Source: Celeribacter arenosi (lineage in GTDB: Bacteria > Pseudomonadota > Alphaproteobacteria > Rhodobacterales > Rhodobacteraceae). From it: a stretch of DNA of 64,000 nt. Under the pieces are notes generated by a model, which had not been told where the DNA came from, searched no databases, and was given only the letters and a program-made list of their open reading frames with translations. Of this stretch, positions 33,174 to 40,880 are shown piece by piece (position 1 is the first letter of the stretch; every line of letters begins with the position of its first letter). The stretch is from NCBI RefSeq assembly GCF_039539485.1, contig NZ_BAABDF010000007.1, positions 806,001-870,000 of the forward strand, in the 5' to 3' direction. Position numbers and translations under genes: made by a program.

Positions 33174-33575
33174 TCAGTATTTCACAACCGTGCCCGACCC
33201 CGTGCGACCGCCCCAACTAAAGGCGCGGATTTTCACGTCCGAAATCACCACATTGATCACCGCATCCCCGCCGAGCTTGGCCGCACTCGCGCGCAGCCGC
33301 GCCTCCACACCGGCAACGGTCGGATTGGGATGGAAGGCCGTGGTTTTGTTCACCGCCACCTCGATGTCCTGAATAACCGTAAAACTGCGCGCGGCACTGC
33401 TGCCGGTGAACAACTGGATCTCATCGGCGGGCGTCGGCGCGCGGCTCACCTGCATCGAGGCAGGGGCCTTGGTCTCGATCCCGCCCAGACCGTCCTCTTC
33501 CCACGCGCCCGAACACGCCCCCACCGCCAAAACGGCGCCCACAACGACACCAAACTTCACAACCCGATTGCCCAT
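33174..33575 (-). CDS. Small lipoprotein of unknown function
   Basis: 133 residues. Lipobox LAVGAC with Cys21 follows a short signal peptide from MGNRVVKFGV. The mature part, with DEIQLFTGSSAARSFTVIQD, HPNPTVAGVEARLRASAAKL and GGDAVINVVISDVKIRAFSW, resembles heavy-metal-binding/YbjQ-like folds only loosely. GAGAGGGAC precedes the ATG at 33575. Likely outer-membrane periplasmic-facing. Confidence 0.72.
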   Translation of the reverse strand: MGNRVVKFGVVVGAVLAVGACSGAWEEDGLGGIETKAPASMQVSRAPTPADEIQLFTGSSAARSFTVIQDIEVAVNKTTAFHPNPTVAGVEARLRASAAKLGGDAVINVVISDVKIRAFSWGGRTGSGTVVKY

Positions 33576-33693
33576 ATCCGTCCCTCTCGTCAATTTTCTA
33601 TGTTCTAAAACCCCTGCCTACCCAAATCCCGCGCGCGCCGCCATAGTCGGATCACCAAATCCCCTGCGCTCAACACAAAACGAGGAAAGCGAC

Positions 33694-34059
33694 ATGGTCA
33701 AAGTACTTGGAATTGGCGGCTTCTTCTTTCGCGCCAAAGACCCCGACGCCCTGGCGGCGTGGTATCACACCCATCTGGGCATCGACCCCGCCCCGACCTC
33801 CGAGGCGATGACGCCCTGGACCACCGCCCCCGGCGTGACGGTCTTTTCCCCTTTCGCCGCGGACACGGATTACTTCGAAAAAGACCACGCTTTCATGCTG
33901 AACTTCCGCGTCGAAAACCTCGACACCGCCTGCGCCGACCTCACAGCCGCCGGCATCCCCTGCGGCGAAGTGGTGAGCATGGAGGGCATCGGAAAATTCA
34001 CCCGCATCCACGACCCCGAAGGCAACCCGATCGAACTCTGGGAACCCCCCGCGCCCTGA
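33694..34059 (+). CDS. VOC-fold (glyoxalase/bleomycin resistance-like) protein
   Basis: 121 residues, one VOC module with two beta-alpha-beta-beta-beta units: GIGGFFFRAKDPDALAAWYH then LGIDP, and FMLNFRVENLDTACADLTAA then FTRIHDPEGNPIELWEPP. The ending DPEGNPIELWEP is the standard VOC metal-site strand. Substrate unknown. Start: ATG of MVKVLGIGG after GAGGAAAG. Confidence 0.9.
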   Translation: MVKVLGIGGFFFRAKDPDALAAWYHTHLGIDPAPTSEAMTPWTTAPGVTVFSPFAADTDYFEKDHAFMLNFRVENLDTACADLTAAGIPCGEVVSMEGIGKFTRIHDPEGNPIELWEPPAP

Positions 34060-34093
34060 GCGGCACAACCACCAGCGCCCTGAACACGAAAAT

Positions 34094-34119
34094 GGCCCCG
34101 GCACATGCTCGGGGCCTTT
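34094..34119 (+). terminator. Terminator-like hairpin after the VOC gene
   Basis: GGCCCCG and CGGGGCC with a 9-base loop and TTT. The upstream GAACACGAAAA and the stem closely match the element at 31785-31828. Confidence 0.65.
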
Positions 34120-34232
34120 ACCATTTGTCGTGGCGTCTGGCGAATTTCGGGTTTGATCCGACTGCGGACTGGACGGATTGAAAATCTGAAGAATACAGTA
34201 GCGGAAATTCAATCAAATTTATTGGATTCCCA

Positions 34233-35231
34233 ATGAACCGGATTTTTCAAAGACTTTTTAAGCGAACCGCAACGCCGAGCCTGAGCGAGAGTATTGGCTT
34301 GGAGGAAACTAAGCCACCGATCCAACAAATTGCAGAAGTGGTGCCACCACCAGACCACGCCGACCCGAGCCGGCTCTTTCGGGAAACCTATCGCTTTGTT
34401 GCTGTCGATGTGGAAACAGCCAATGGAAATCAGGGGAGTATATGCCAAATCGGGTTGGCAATGGTGCGGCCAGATGGACGTGTCGAAACATTCGGCGTCC
34501 TAATCGACCCACGTCAAAAATTTGACGATTTCAATATTGCTTTGCACGGAATTGACGAAGCAGCCGTAGAAAATGCTTTGACCTTTGATGCGGCCATACA
34601 AACATTGCGTCCTTTTCTGGAACGCCACATCCTTATCCAGCATAGCAACTTCGACAAACAAGCATTCAAAGCGGCCTGCGAAGACTATGGCATTCCAGAG
34701 TTACGCGCCAATTGGCTGGATAGTGTCCGAATAGCTAGACGGGCGTGGCCGGAGCTCAAAGGAAATGGGGGGCATGGTCTGGCCAGCCTGAAAGAATTTC
34801 TAAGGTTACAATTCGACCATCATGATGCCGAAGAAGATGCACGGGCGGCTGCACTGGTTACTCTGAAGGCGGAGGAAAAGACGGGCCAAACCTTCGCAGA
34901 TCTAGCTAAGTCACAGCGTAACAACTACCAAACTTCCATTGCGCTTGAGGGTAATCAAGAAGGTCCTCTATATGGCCAGGTTGCGTGCTTTACAGGGCAA
35001 CTGTCTATTTCGCGCATCGAAGCTGCGACCATTGCCGCAGGCGCCGGAATCACAGTTAAGTCGAGTGTTTCGAAGAAGGTTTCAATCCTTGTTGTCGGCG
35101 ATCAGGACCTTTCGACACTGGCGGGCCACGAAAAAAGCTCCAAACACCGTCGAGCTGAGCAATTGGCTCTTGAGGGGCATGAGATCAGGATTATTGGTGA
35201 ATCCGAATTCCTGAAACTGGTCGCGCGATAG
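34233..35231 (+). CDS. DEDDh 3'-5' exonuclease fused to a BRCT domain
   Basis: 332 residues. After about 50 residues of linker, the DnaQ-like domain has Exo I DVET (Asp59, Glu61), Exo II HSNFD (Asp141) and Exo III H-x4-D (His198, Asp203), so all four acidic residues and the general-base His are present. A C-terminal BRCT domain (about 245-331: VACFTGQLSISRIEAATIAA, KSSVSKKVSILVVGD, IIGESEFLKL) resembles that of NAD-dependent DNA ligase. Likely a DNA-processing or repair nuclease. Base composition is A+T-richer than the neighbours, so probably acquired. Confidence 0.88.
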   Translation: MNRIFQRLFKRTATPSLSESIGLEETKPPIQQIAEVVPPPDHADPSRLFRETYRFVAVDVETANGNQGSICQIGLAMVRPDGRVETFGVLIDPRQKFDDFNIALHGIDEAAVENALTFDAAIQTLRPFLERHILIQHSNFDKQAFKAACEDYGIPELRANWLDSVRIARRAWPELKGNGGHGLASLKEFLRLQFDHHDAEEDARAAALVTLKAEEKTGQTFADLAKSQRNNYQTSIALEGNQEGPLYGQVACFTGQLSISRIEAATIAAGAGITVKSSVSKKVSILVVGDQDLSTLAGHEKSSKHRRAEQLALEGHEIRIIGESEFLKLVAR

Positions 35232-35279
35232 ATCGCATGGGCGTAGCTCTCCGGCGCGCCACCCCAACACCCGCATACG

Positions 35280-35304
35280 AAAAAGGGCGCCCCAAAAGGC
35301 GCCC
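35280..35304 (-). terminator. Intrinsic terminator of glnA
   Basis: Stem GGGCGCC / GGCGCCC with a 6-base loop, followed on the minus strand by TTTTT. 27 bases beyond the glnA stop. Confidence 0.88.
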
Positions 35305-35331
35305 CTTCCCAATGTCTCGATCACCCCGCGC

Positions 35332-36738
35332 TTAGCAGGAGTAGTACAGTTTGTACTCGATCGGGTGTGGCGTGTGCTCGTAGGAGTAAACTTCCTCCCA
35401 CTTGAGATCCATGTAGCCTTCGAGCTGGTCCTTGGTGAACACGTCACCGGCCAGAAGGAAGTCCATGTCTTTCTCCAGCTCCTCAAGAGCCTCACGAAGG
35501 CTGCCACAAACGGTCGGGATACCGGCCAGTTCTTCGGGTGGCAGATCGTAGAGATCCTTGTCGGACGAGGGGCCCGGATCGATCTTGTTCTTGATGCCGT
35601 CAAGACCGGCCATCAACAGCGCCGCAAAGCACAGGTAGGGGTTCGCGGACGGATCGGGGAAACGGGCCTCGACGCGTTTCGCCTTGGGCGATTCCGCCCA
35701 TGGAATACGCACGCAACCCGACCGGTTGGACGCGGAGTAGGCGCGCAGAACAGGGGCCTCAAAGCCCGGGATCAGACGCTTGTAGGAGTTGGTCGACGGG
35801 TTGGTGATCGCGTTCAGCGCCTTGGCGTGCTTGAGGATACCACCGATGAAATACAGCGCTTCCTGAGACAGGTCGGCGTATTTGTCACCCGCAAAGAGAG
35901 GCTTGCCGTCTTTCCAGATCGACATGTTCACGTGCATGCCGGTGCCGTTGTCGCCCGCGATGGGCTTTGGCATGAATGTCGCGGATTTGCCGTAGGCCTG
36001 AGCCACGTTGTGCACGACATATTTGTACTTCTGCAGCTCGTCTGCCTGCGTGGTCAGCGTGCCGAAAATCAGACCCAGCTCGTGCTGACAGGACGCCACC
36101 TCGTGGTGGTGCTTGTCGACCTTCATGCCCATGTTGGCCATCGTGGTCAGCATTTCACCGCGGATGTCCTGACCGTCGTCGATCGGGTTCACAGGGAAGT
36201 AACCGCCCTTGATGCCCGGACGATGACCGGTGTTGCCCATCTCGTACTCGGTGTCCGAATTCCACGCCGCATCCAGCGCGTCGACTTCGAAGGAAACCTT
36301 GTTCATCCCGACAGAGAAACGCACGTCGTCAAAGAGGAAGAATTCCGCCTCGGGACCACAGTAGAACGCATCACCAATGCCCGAAGACTTCAAATAGGCC
36401 TCGGCGCGCTGCGCACAACCACGTGGGTCGCGGTCATAGCTCTCGCCTGTGTCCGGCTCCACCACGGTGCAATGCACGCACATGGTCTTCTCGGCATAGA
36501 ACGGATCGATATAGGCCGACGCCGCATCCGGAATGAGCTTCATGTCGGACTGGTCGATGGATTTCCAACCGGCAATCGAGGAGCCGTCGAACATAAAGCC
36601 CTCCTCAAAGAAATCCTCGTCCACTTCCGTGTGGCGCAGCGTCACGTGCTGCAACTTGCCGCGCGGGTCGGTGAAGCGAACGTCAACGTATTGAACGTCT
36701 TCGTCCTTCATCAGTTTGATTGCGTCTTTGATGCTCAT
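35332..36738 (-). CDS. glnA: Glutamine synthetase, type I
   Basis: 468-residue GSI making glutamine from glutamate, ammonia and ATP. Conserved regions: FMFDGSSIAGWKSID, GPEAEFFLFDDV, GTGMHVNMSIW and the ATP site RIPW. The adenylylation site is Tyr397 in DLYDLPPEE, so activity is probably tuned by GlnE. Start: ATG of MSIKDAIKLMKDED. Downstream of glnB in one operon (79-base gap), the classic rhodobacterial arrangement. Confidence 0.98.
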   Translation of the reverse strand: MSIKDAIKLMKDEDVQYVDVRFTDPRGKLQHVTLRHTEVDEDFFEEGFMFDGSSIAGWKSIDQSDMKLIPDAASAYIDPFYAEKTMCVHCTVVEPDTGESYDRDPRGCAQRAEAYLKSSGIGDAFYCGPEAEFFLFDDVRFSVGMNKVSFEVDALDAAWNSDTEYEMGNTGHRPGIKGGYFPVNPIDDGQDIRGEMLTTMANMGMKVDKHHHEVASCQHELGLIFGTLTTQADELQKYKYVVHNVAQAYGKSATFMPKPIAGDNGTGMHVNMSIWKDGKPLFAGDKYADLSQEALYFIGGILKHAKALNAITNPSTNSYKRLIPGFEAPVLRAYSASNRSGCVRIPWAESPKAKRVEARFPDPSANPYLCFAALLMAGLDGIKNKIDPGPSSDKDLYDLPPEELAGIPTVCGSLREALEELEKDMDFLLAGDVFTKDQLEGYMDLKWEEVYSYEHTPHPIEYKLYYSC

Positions 36739-36817
36739 TTTATTACAGTGTCCCTTCACAGTAGATGGATGACTTTAGCGCGCGCGCGGGCCAATAGAGA
36801 GGGCCGCGCACCCTCCC

Positions 36818-37156
36818 TTAAAGTGCGTCTTCACCGGACTCGCCGGTGCGGATACGGATGGCTTGCTCGACGGGGGAGACGAAAATCTTGCCGTCGCCGA
36901 TCTTGTCGGTCTTGGCCGCCGACACGATAGCCTCCAGCGCGCCGTCGACCTGATCGTCCGACAACACAACCTCGATTTTCACCTTCGGCAGGAAATCGAC
37001 GACATATTCAGCGCCGCGATAAAGTTCGGTGTGGCCTTTTTGACGGCCGAAACCCTTAACTTCGACAACCGAAAGCCCCTGAACACCGATGTCCTGCAGA
37101 GCTTCTTTCACTTCGTCGAGTTTGAAAGGCTTGATGATCGCTTCGATCTTTTTCAT
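36818..37156 (-). CDS. glnB: Nitrogen regulatory protein PII
   Basis: 112-residue PII trimer subunit sensing 2-oxoglutarate and energy. The T-loop GHTELYRGAEY carries the uridylylation Tyr51, and the C-terminal signature is KIFVSPVEQAIRIRTGE. Start: ATG of MKKIEAIIKPFK. It lies first in glnB-glnA, 111 bases downstream of an NtrC-like palindrome. Confidence 0.98.
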   Translation of the reverse strand: MKKIEAIIKPFKLDEVKEALQDIGVQGLSVVEVKGFGRQKGHTELYRGAEYVVDFLPKVKIEVVLSDDQVDGALEAIVSAAKTDKIGDGKIFVSPVEQAIRIRTGESGEDAL

Positions 37157-37242
37157 GAACCACTTCACTCCCTTGAATCATTGCCTGACGTGAGACCATT
37201 TCTCTTATGGGCCCACAATCGGCTAGGTTGACGGCATCTGAA

Positions 37243-37283
37243 TGCACCTCCGGATTCGGCATGCAATGCTCAATATTTGTGCA
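37243..37283 (-). promoter_or_regulatory. NtrC-like site upstream of glnB
   Basis: Read on the minus strand, TGCACAA-ATA-TTGAGCA (37267-37283) is a 17-bp near-palindrome resembling the NtrC consensus TGCAC(C)-N5-GGTGCA. A perfect TGCACC half-site (37243-37248) lies 30 bases away on the other strand. glnBA operons in Rhodobacter are NtrC-activated, so a tandem NtrC site is expected here. Pattern match only. Confidence 0.4.
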
Positions 37284-37327
37284 ATGTGGAATCAAAATGG
37301 GCGGTTTATAAACTTTAGAGGCAAAAA

Positions 37328-37420
37328 ATGGCAGAATTGCTGACCAGTGCCCAAATGCGCGCCCTTGATCCCGTGTCTTTTGACACGGTCGCAACACATG
37401 ATCGCAGAGCCACGCGATGA
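37328..37420 (+). CDS. 30-codon open frame: partial duplicate of the nnr start
   Basis: ATG at 37328, with AGAGG well placed upstream, encodes MAELLTSAQMRALDPVSFDT and stops after 30 residues. Its first 14 residues are close to the nnr start (MTGVLTSAQMRALE). The stop TGA overlaps the nnr ATG by ATGA. A hairpin (CCGTGTC-TTTT-GACACGG, 37371-37388) interrupts it. Either a leader that couples nnr translation, or a relic of a local duplication that kept the stronger ribosome site. Confidence 0.45.
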   Translation: MAELLTSAQMRALDPVSFDTVATHDRRATR

Positions 37421-38967
37421 CCGGCGTTCTGACCTCCGCCCAAATGCGCGCCCTTGAACACGACGCCATCACCTCGGGCACCGTCACCGGCCTGACCCTG
37501 ATGGAGCGCGCAGGGCAGGGCGTTCTCACCGCCATCCTCAACGAATGGCCCGATCTCGCCAAAACCTCACACAAAGCCCTCGTCCTCTGCGGTCCCGGCA
37601 ACAATGGCGGCGACGGTTTCGTCATCGCGCGCCTCCTAAAACAGCGCGGCTGGGACATCGAACTCTATCTCTACGGAGACCCCGAAAACCTCCCCCCCGA
37701 TGCGCGCACCAACCACGACCGCTGGGCTGACATGGGCACGGTCTCGCCCCTGACCGCGCAAAGCCTCACGCAGGACAGCTTCCACACCCGCAAAGACCTG
37801 CTGATTGATGCGCTCTTTGGCACCGGCCTGACCCGCCCCGTCGATCTGCCGCTCTTCGCGCTCGACCCCCACCCCGAAGTCGGCGCGGACCACCGCATCG
37901 TCGCGGTCGATATGCCGACAGGCCTGTGTGCCGATTCCGGCCGCGCGATCGGCCGCGAATACGTCACGGCGGATCTGACCGTCACCTTCCATAGTCTCAA
38001 GCTCGGCCATACCCTCGCAGAGGGCCCGCGAACCTGCGGCAAAACCGTGATCGCCGACATCGGCCTGACCACCCCGCCATCCACCGACACCGCCACCTTG
38101 AGCACCGCCACGCTCTGCACCGCTCCGTCGCAGCCATCCAACCTGCGCAAATCGCGCGGTGCCCAAAAATACACCCACGGCCACGCCCTGATCCTGTCGG
38201 GCCCCGCGGGCAAAACCGGTGCCGCCCGCCTCGCCGCGCGCGGCGCGCTCAGGATCGGCGCGGGCCTCGTCACACTGGCCACTCCGCACGCCGCACTGGC
38301 CGAAAACGCCGCCCATCTCACCGCCGTGATGCTGACCGAGATCGACACGCCCGAGGCGCTCGCCGAAACCCTCAAAGACGCCCGCATCAACGCGCTTTGC
38401 ATCGGCCCCGGTTTCGGCGTGGATCGCGCAGACGACATGCTCCCCACCGTGCTCGCCGCCAAACGCCCCACGGTGCTCGACGCCGACGCGCTCACCGCGC
38501 TGGCGCGCGATACATCGACCTTCTCAAAACTCCATGAAACCTGCGTGCTCACCCCACACGAAGGCGAATTCAAACGCCTCTTCCCGGATATCGCCGACCG
38601 CCTCGCAGAACCCCCGACCATAGGCCCCGCCTATAGCAAACTCGACGCCACCCGCGCCGCCGCCAAACGCGCAGGCTGCACCGTGCTCTTCAAAGGCCCC
38701 GACACCGTGATCGCCGCCCCCGACGGGCGCGCCGCGATCAACGCCGCCACCTATGATCGCGCCGCGCCATGGCTGGCCACCGCCGGATCGGGCGATGTGC
38801 TTGCCGGTTTCATCACCGGCCTCTTGGCGCGCGGCTTCGCCCCGATGCAGGCCGCCAAAACCGCCGCATGGCTGCACACCGAGGCGGCCCTGTCCTTCGG
38901 CCCCGGCCTCATCGCCGAGGACCTGCCCGAAGAACTGCCAAAAGTGCTGCGCGCCCTCGACCCGTGA
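37417..38967 (+). CDS. nnr: Bifunctional NAD(P)H-hydrate epimerase/dehydratase
   Basis: 516-residue metabolite-repair enzyme. The N-terminal YjeF domain (about 1-210) has CGPGNNGGDGFVIARLL; it epimerises R-NAD(P)HX. The C-terminal ribokinase-like domain has GPGFGVD, VLDADALTAL and GSGDVLAGFITGLLARG, and dehydrates S-NAD(P)HX using ADP. The ATG at 37417 has only weak AGAG upstream, but translation may be coupled to the 30-codon frame ending at 37420. Confidence 0.95.
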   Translation: MTGVLTSAQMRALEHDAITSGTVTGLTLMERAGQGVLTAILNEWPDLAKTSHKALVLCGPGNNGGDGFVIARLLKQRGWDIELYLYGDPENLPPDARTNHDRWADMGTVSPLTAQSLTQDSFHTRKDLLIDALFGTGLTRPVDLPLFALDPHPEVGADHRIVAVDMPTGLCADSGRAIGREYVTADLTVTFHSLKLGHTLAEGPRTCGKTVIADIGLTTPPSTDTATLSTATLCTAPSQPSNLRKSRGAQKYTHGHALILSGPAGKTGAARLAARGALRIGAGLVTLATPHAALAENAAHLTAVMLTEIDTPEALAETLKDARINALCIGPGFGVDRADDMLPTVLAAKRPTVLDADALTALARDTSTFSKLHETCVLTPHEGEFKRLFPDIADRLAEPPTIGPAYSKLDATRAAAKRAGCTVLFKGPDTVIAAPDGRAAINAATYDRAAPWLATAGSGDVLAGFITGLLARGFAPMQAAKTAAWLHTEAALSFGPGLIAEDLPEELPKVLRALDP

Positions 38968-38999
38968 GCGCGCGGTGACGCAAATCGGTGTTTTAAAAC

Positions 39000-39039
39000 A
39001 TGTAAAAGATGTAAAACGGCGTTTTTGCGGGATGTAAAA
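39000..39039. repeat. Three ATGTAAAA direct repeats
   Basis: ATGTAAAA occurs at 39000-39007, 39009-39016 and 39032-39039 in the gap after nnr. Spacing is 9 and 23 bases. Could be a binding array or chance in an A-rich spot. Confidence 0.4.
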
Positions 39040-39076
39040 CCCTGCAAACCCGCGCCACAATGTCGTTAAAACACGA

Positions 39077-39379
39077 CTAAAACAGCGGCGCGCCCGTGCT
39101 GGCCTGCACCAGAACCCCATCGGCATAAACCGCCTGCGCGCGCGCAAACGACAGCGCGAAACGATGCGGCGCAGGGGTGTCGATATCTTCCAGAACGCAC
39201 ATCCCCGAGTGCGTCACAATCCGGTCCCCGGGGCACAGGAATTCCACCGGCAACATGCCATCCGCCGTCATGATCAACGTGCCCCGCGCAATGCCCGTCC
39301 CGCCCGCATCCCGCGCCGAAAACAGCGCGCCTGAAGTGCAATCGGACAGGGCAGGGGATATCGCGGATTCTTGTTTCAT
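39077..39379 (-). CDS. Short Hint-domain protein
   Basis: 100 residues with a Hint (Hedgehog/intein) N-terminal block: GIARGTLIMTADGMLPVEFL then CPGDRIVTHSGMCVLEDI. Rhodobacterales carry many Hint_2 proteins, usually 150-350 residues, so this one covers roughly half a domain. The catalytic Cys or Ser that normally starts a Hint domain is not obvious (the block begins after GTG-type residues), so self-splicing looks unlikely. AAGGATG precedes the ATG. Confidence 0.7.
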   Translation of the reverse strand: MKQESAISPALSDCTSGALFSARDAGGTGIARGTLIMTADGMLPVEFLCPGDRIVTHSGMCVLEDIDTPAPHRFALSFARAQAVYADGVLVQASTGAPLF

Positions 39380-39532
39380 TTGGCATCCTTACGCCATGCA
39401 GGAAGGGGGCTGTGACCCAAAATTGCCGCCCAATCTGGCAACAATATGGCAAGCCGCAGCAATTCTGTTTACCAAGAAAGCGAAAATACCCGCTGGCGCG
39501 CCGCGCCGCTCTTTGCTACATACCGCGCCGAT

Positions 39533-39616
39533 GCGGGTGTGGCGGAATTGGTAGACGCACCAGATTTAGGTTCTGGCGCCTATGGCGTGGGGGTTCGAGT
39601 CCCTTCACCCGCACCA
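39533..39616 (+). tRNA. tRNA-Leu (UAG anticodon)
   Basis: An 84-base cloverleaf: acceptor arms GCGGGTG / CACCCGC, discriminator A and encoded CCA at 39614-39616, anticodon stem CCAGA / TCTGG with loop TTTAGGT, anticodon TAG at 39567-39569, and T-loop GGTTCGAGTCC. A long variable arm marks it as class II (Leu). No gene is integrated at its 3' end within this window. Confidence 0.95.
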
Positions 39617-39645
39617 CTTATCCCCCTAAAATCAGAGGCTTACCC

Positions 39646-40791
39646 CTAAAACGACCGCTGCCACGTCAGCGCGCAATCGGTCGAGCGGTAATCAAAAAGC
39701 GCCACGTTCGACTGGTGCCGACGCAGCGTGCAGGCCATCCGCGGCACCGCATCAAACACCCGCCAGTTCCGGTTCGTGACCCCGACGCTCAGGTCATGCA
39801 CGACATCCTCGCGCGACACACCGAGCGTGGAGTAATTCCCGTCAAAATCGCGCAGCGTGACATCATATCCCGCAAACCAGTCATAGCCGTTTTTGGCGCG
39901 CCGCGAAAACCGCACCCCAGCCCGAATTTCGTCATAAGAAAGAAAGGGTTGGCGCGTATCGGACCGCGCAATCCCTCCGCGAAAAATCACCGCATCACGT
40001 GGCCCCACGGGCAGGGCATAGGTGCCTGAAAGCGAGGTCGTGACGCTGTCATTTTCCGGCTTTTCATCATAGGTCGCCCATTCCCGACGCAGCCCCGCCG
40101 CCACCTGCGCTCCCGTGTCCAAACGGCGCACATAGGAGGCACTCACCCCCTCGCCACGCCTGTCAGAAGAGGCATCACCCTCTTCAATATCCTTATATTT
40201 CAACCGGTTGGAATAGGCACCCACCTCGATACGCTGCCCCGCCTTGAACCACGCATGGGACGCCGAAACCTGCCCCCGCGTGTGGCTCAACTCGTCGAGC
40301 GAATAGGCCAGATGGTCCAGATCGACCGCCACAGAAACCTCACGCCCCACCGCCGGCGCAAAGGTCATCCGACCCGTCGCACCGATCTGGAACCCGATCC
40401 CGCTGGCCTCAACCCCGCCATTGTCGATGGTCCACACCTGATCGCCGATCACAAACGTCGTGCTGGCCGCATCACGGCGCACATTCGTGGAGGGCAAAAT
40501 CCCCGCGCGCAGCGAAAACGACAACGGCGCCCGCCGCGTGGATTCGCGGATCGCTTGGAGGTAAAAGGCACTGCGTTCCGCGCTGGTGCGGTCGTTTTCC
40601 AACAGCCACCGGAAACGTGCTCCGGCCTTTTCATCTTCACCCTGTGCGGCAAACTGCTGGGCCTGATTGAACACCGCCACGATCTCGCCGGTCGAGGCAT
40701 TCTGCGCCTCAGCTGGGGCGCAAAACGCCATCGCAACCATGGCAGCACAGCCGCGCAGTCCCCCCCGATAAAGGCGTCGTAACCGGTTCAT
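39646..40791 (-). CDS. Slam-like outer-membrane surface lipoprotein assembly modifier
   Basis: 381 residues. Signal peptide (MNRLRRLYRGGLRGCAAMVA, cut near AEA). A short TPR-like helical region (EIVAVFNQAQQFAAQGEDEK, FRWLLENDRTSAERSAFYLQ) precedes a beta-barrel of about 290 residues ending WQRSF, the C-terminal aromatic signature of outer-membrane barrels. This matches the DUF560/Slam layout; Slam proteins move lipoproteins across the outer membrane. The TPR part is shorter than in Neisseria Slam. Start: ATG at 40791. A lipoprotein gene lies directly upstream. Confidence 0.72.
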   Translation of the reverse strand: MNRLRRLYRGGLRGCAAMVAMAFCAPAEAQNASTGEIVAVFNQAQQFAAQGEDEKAGARFRWLLENDRTSAERSAFYLQAIRESTRRAPLSFSLRAGILPSTNVRRDAASTTFVIGDQVWTIDNGGVEASGIGFQIGATGRMTFAPAVGREVSVAVDLDHLAYSLDELSHTRGQVSASHAWFKAGQRIEVGAYSNRLKYKDIEEGDASSDRRGEGVSASYVRRLDTGAQVAAGLRREWATYDEKPENDSVTTSLSGTYALPVGPRDAVIFRGGIARSDTRQPFLSYDEIRAGVRFSRRAKNGYDWFAGYDVTLRDFDGNYSTLGVSREDVVHDLSVGVTNRNWRVFDAVPRMACTLRRHQSNVALFDYRSTDCALTWQRSF

Positions 40792-40880
40792 AGCCCTGCC
40801 CAAATCAAAGGTCCCTCATACAGATACCCCTCCGCCAAACGAGGTCGGCGAAGGGGCTAAAACAGTTTTAAATCAGTGCC

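Noticed and set aside
35365..36930. 521-residue open frame antisense to glnA
   Set aside because: Shadow of glnA; no start signals and no recognisable domain.
39533..39660. tRNA-Leu as a mobile element attachment site
   Set aside because: No repeat of the tRNA 3' end and no integrase nearby; the downstream genes have normal composition.
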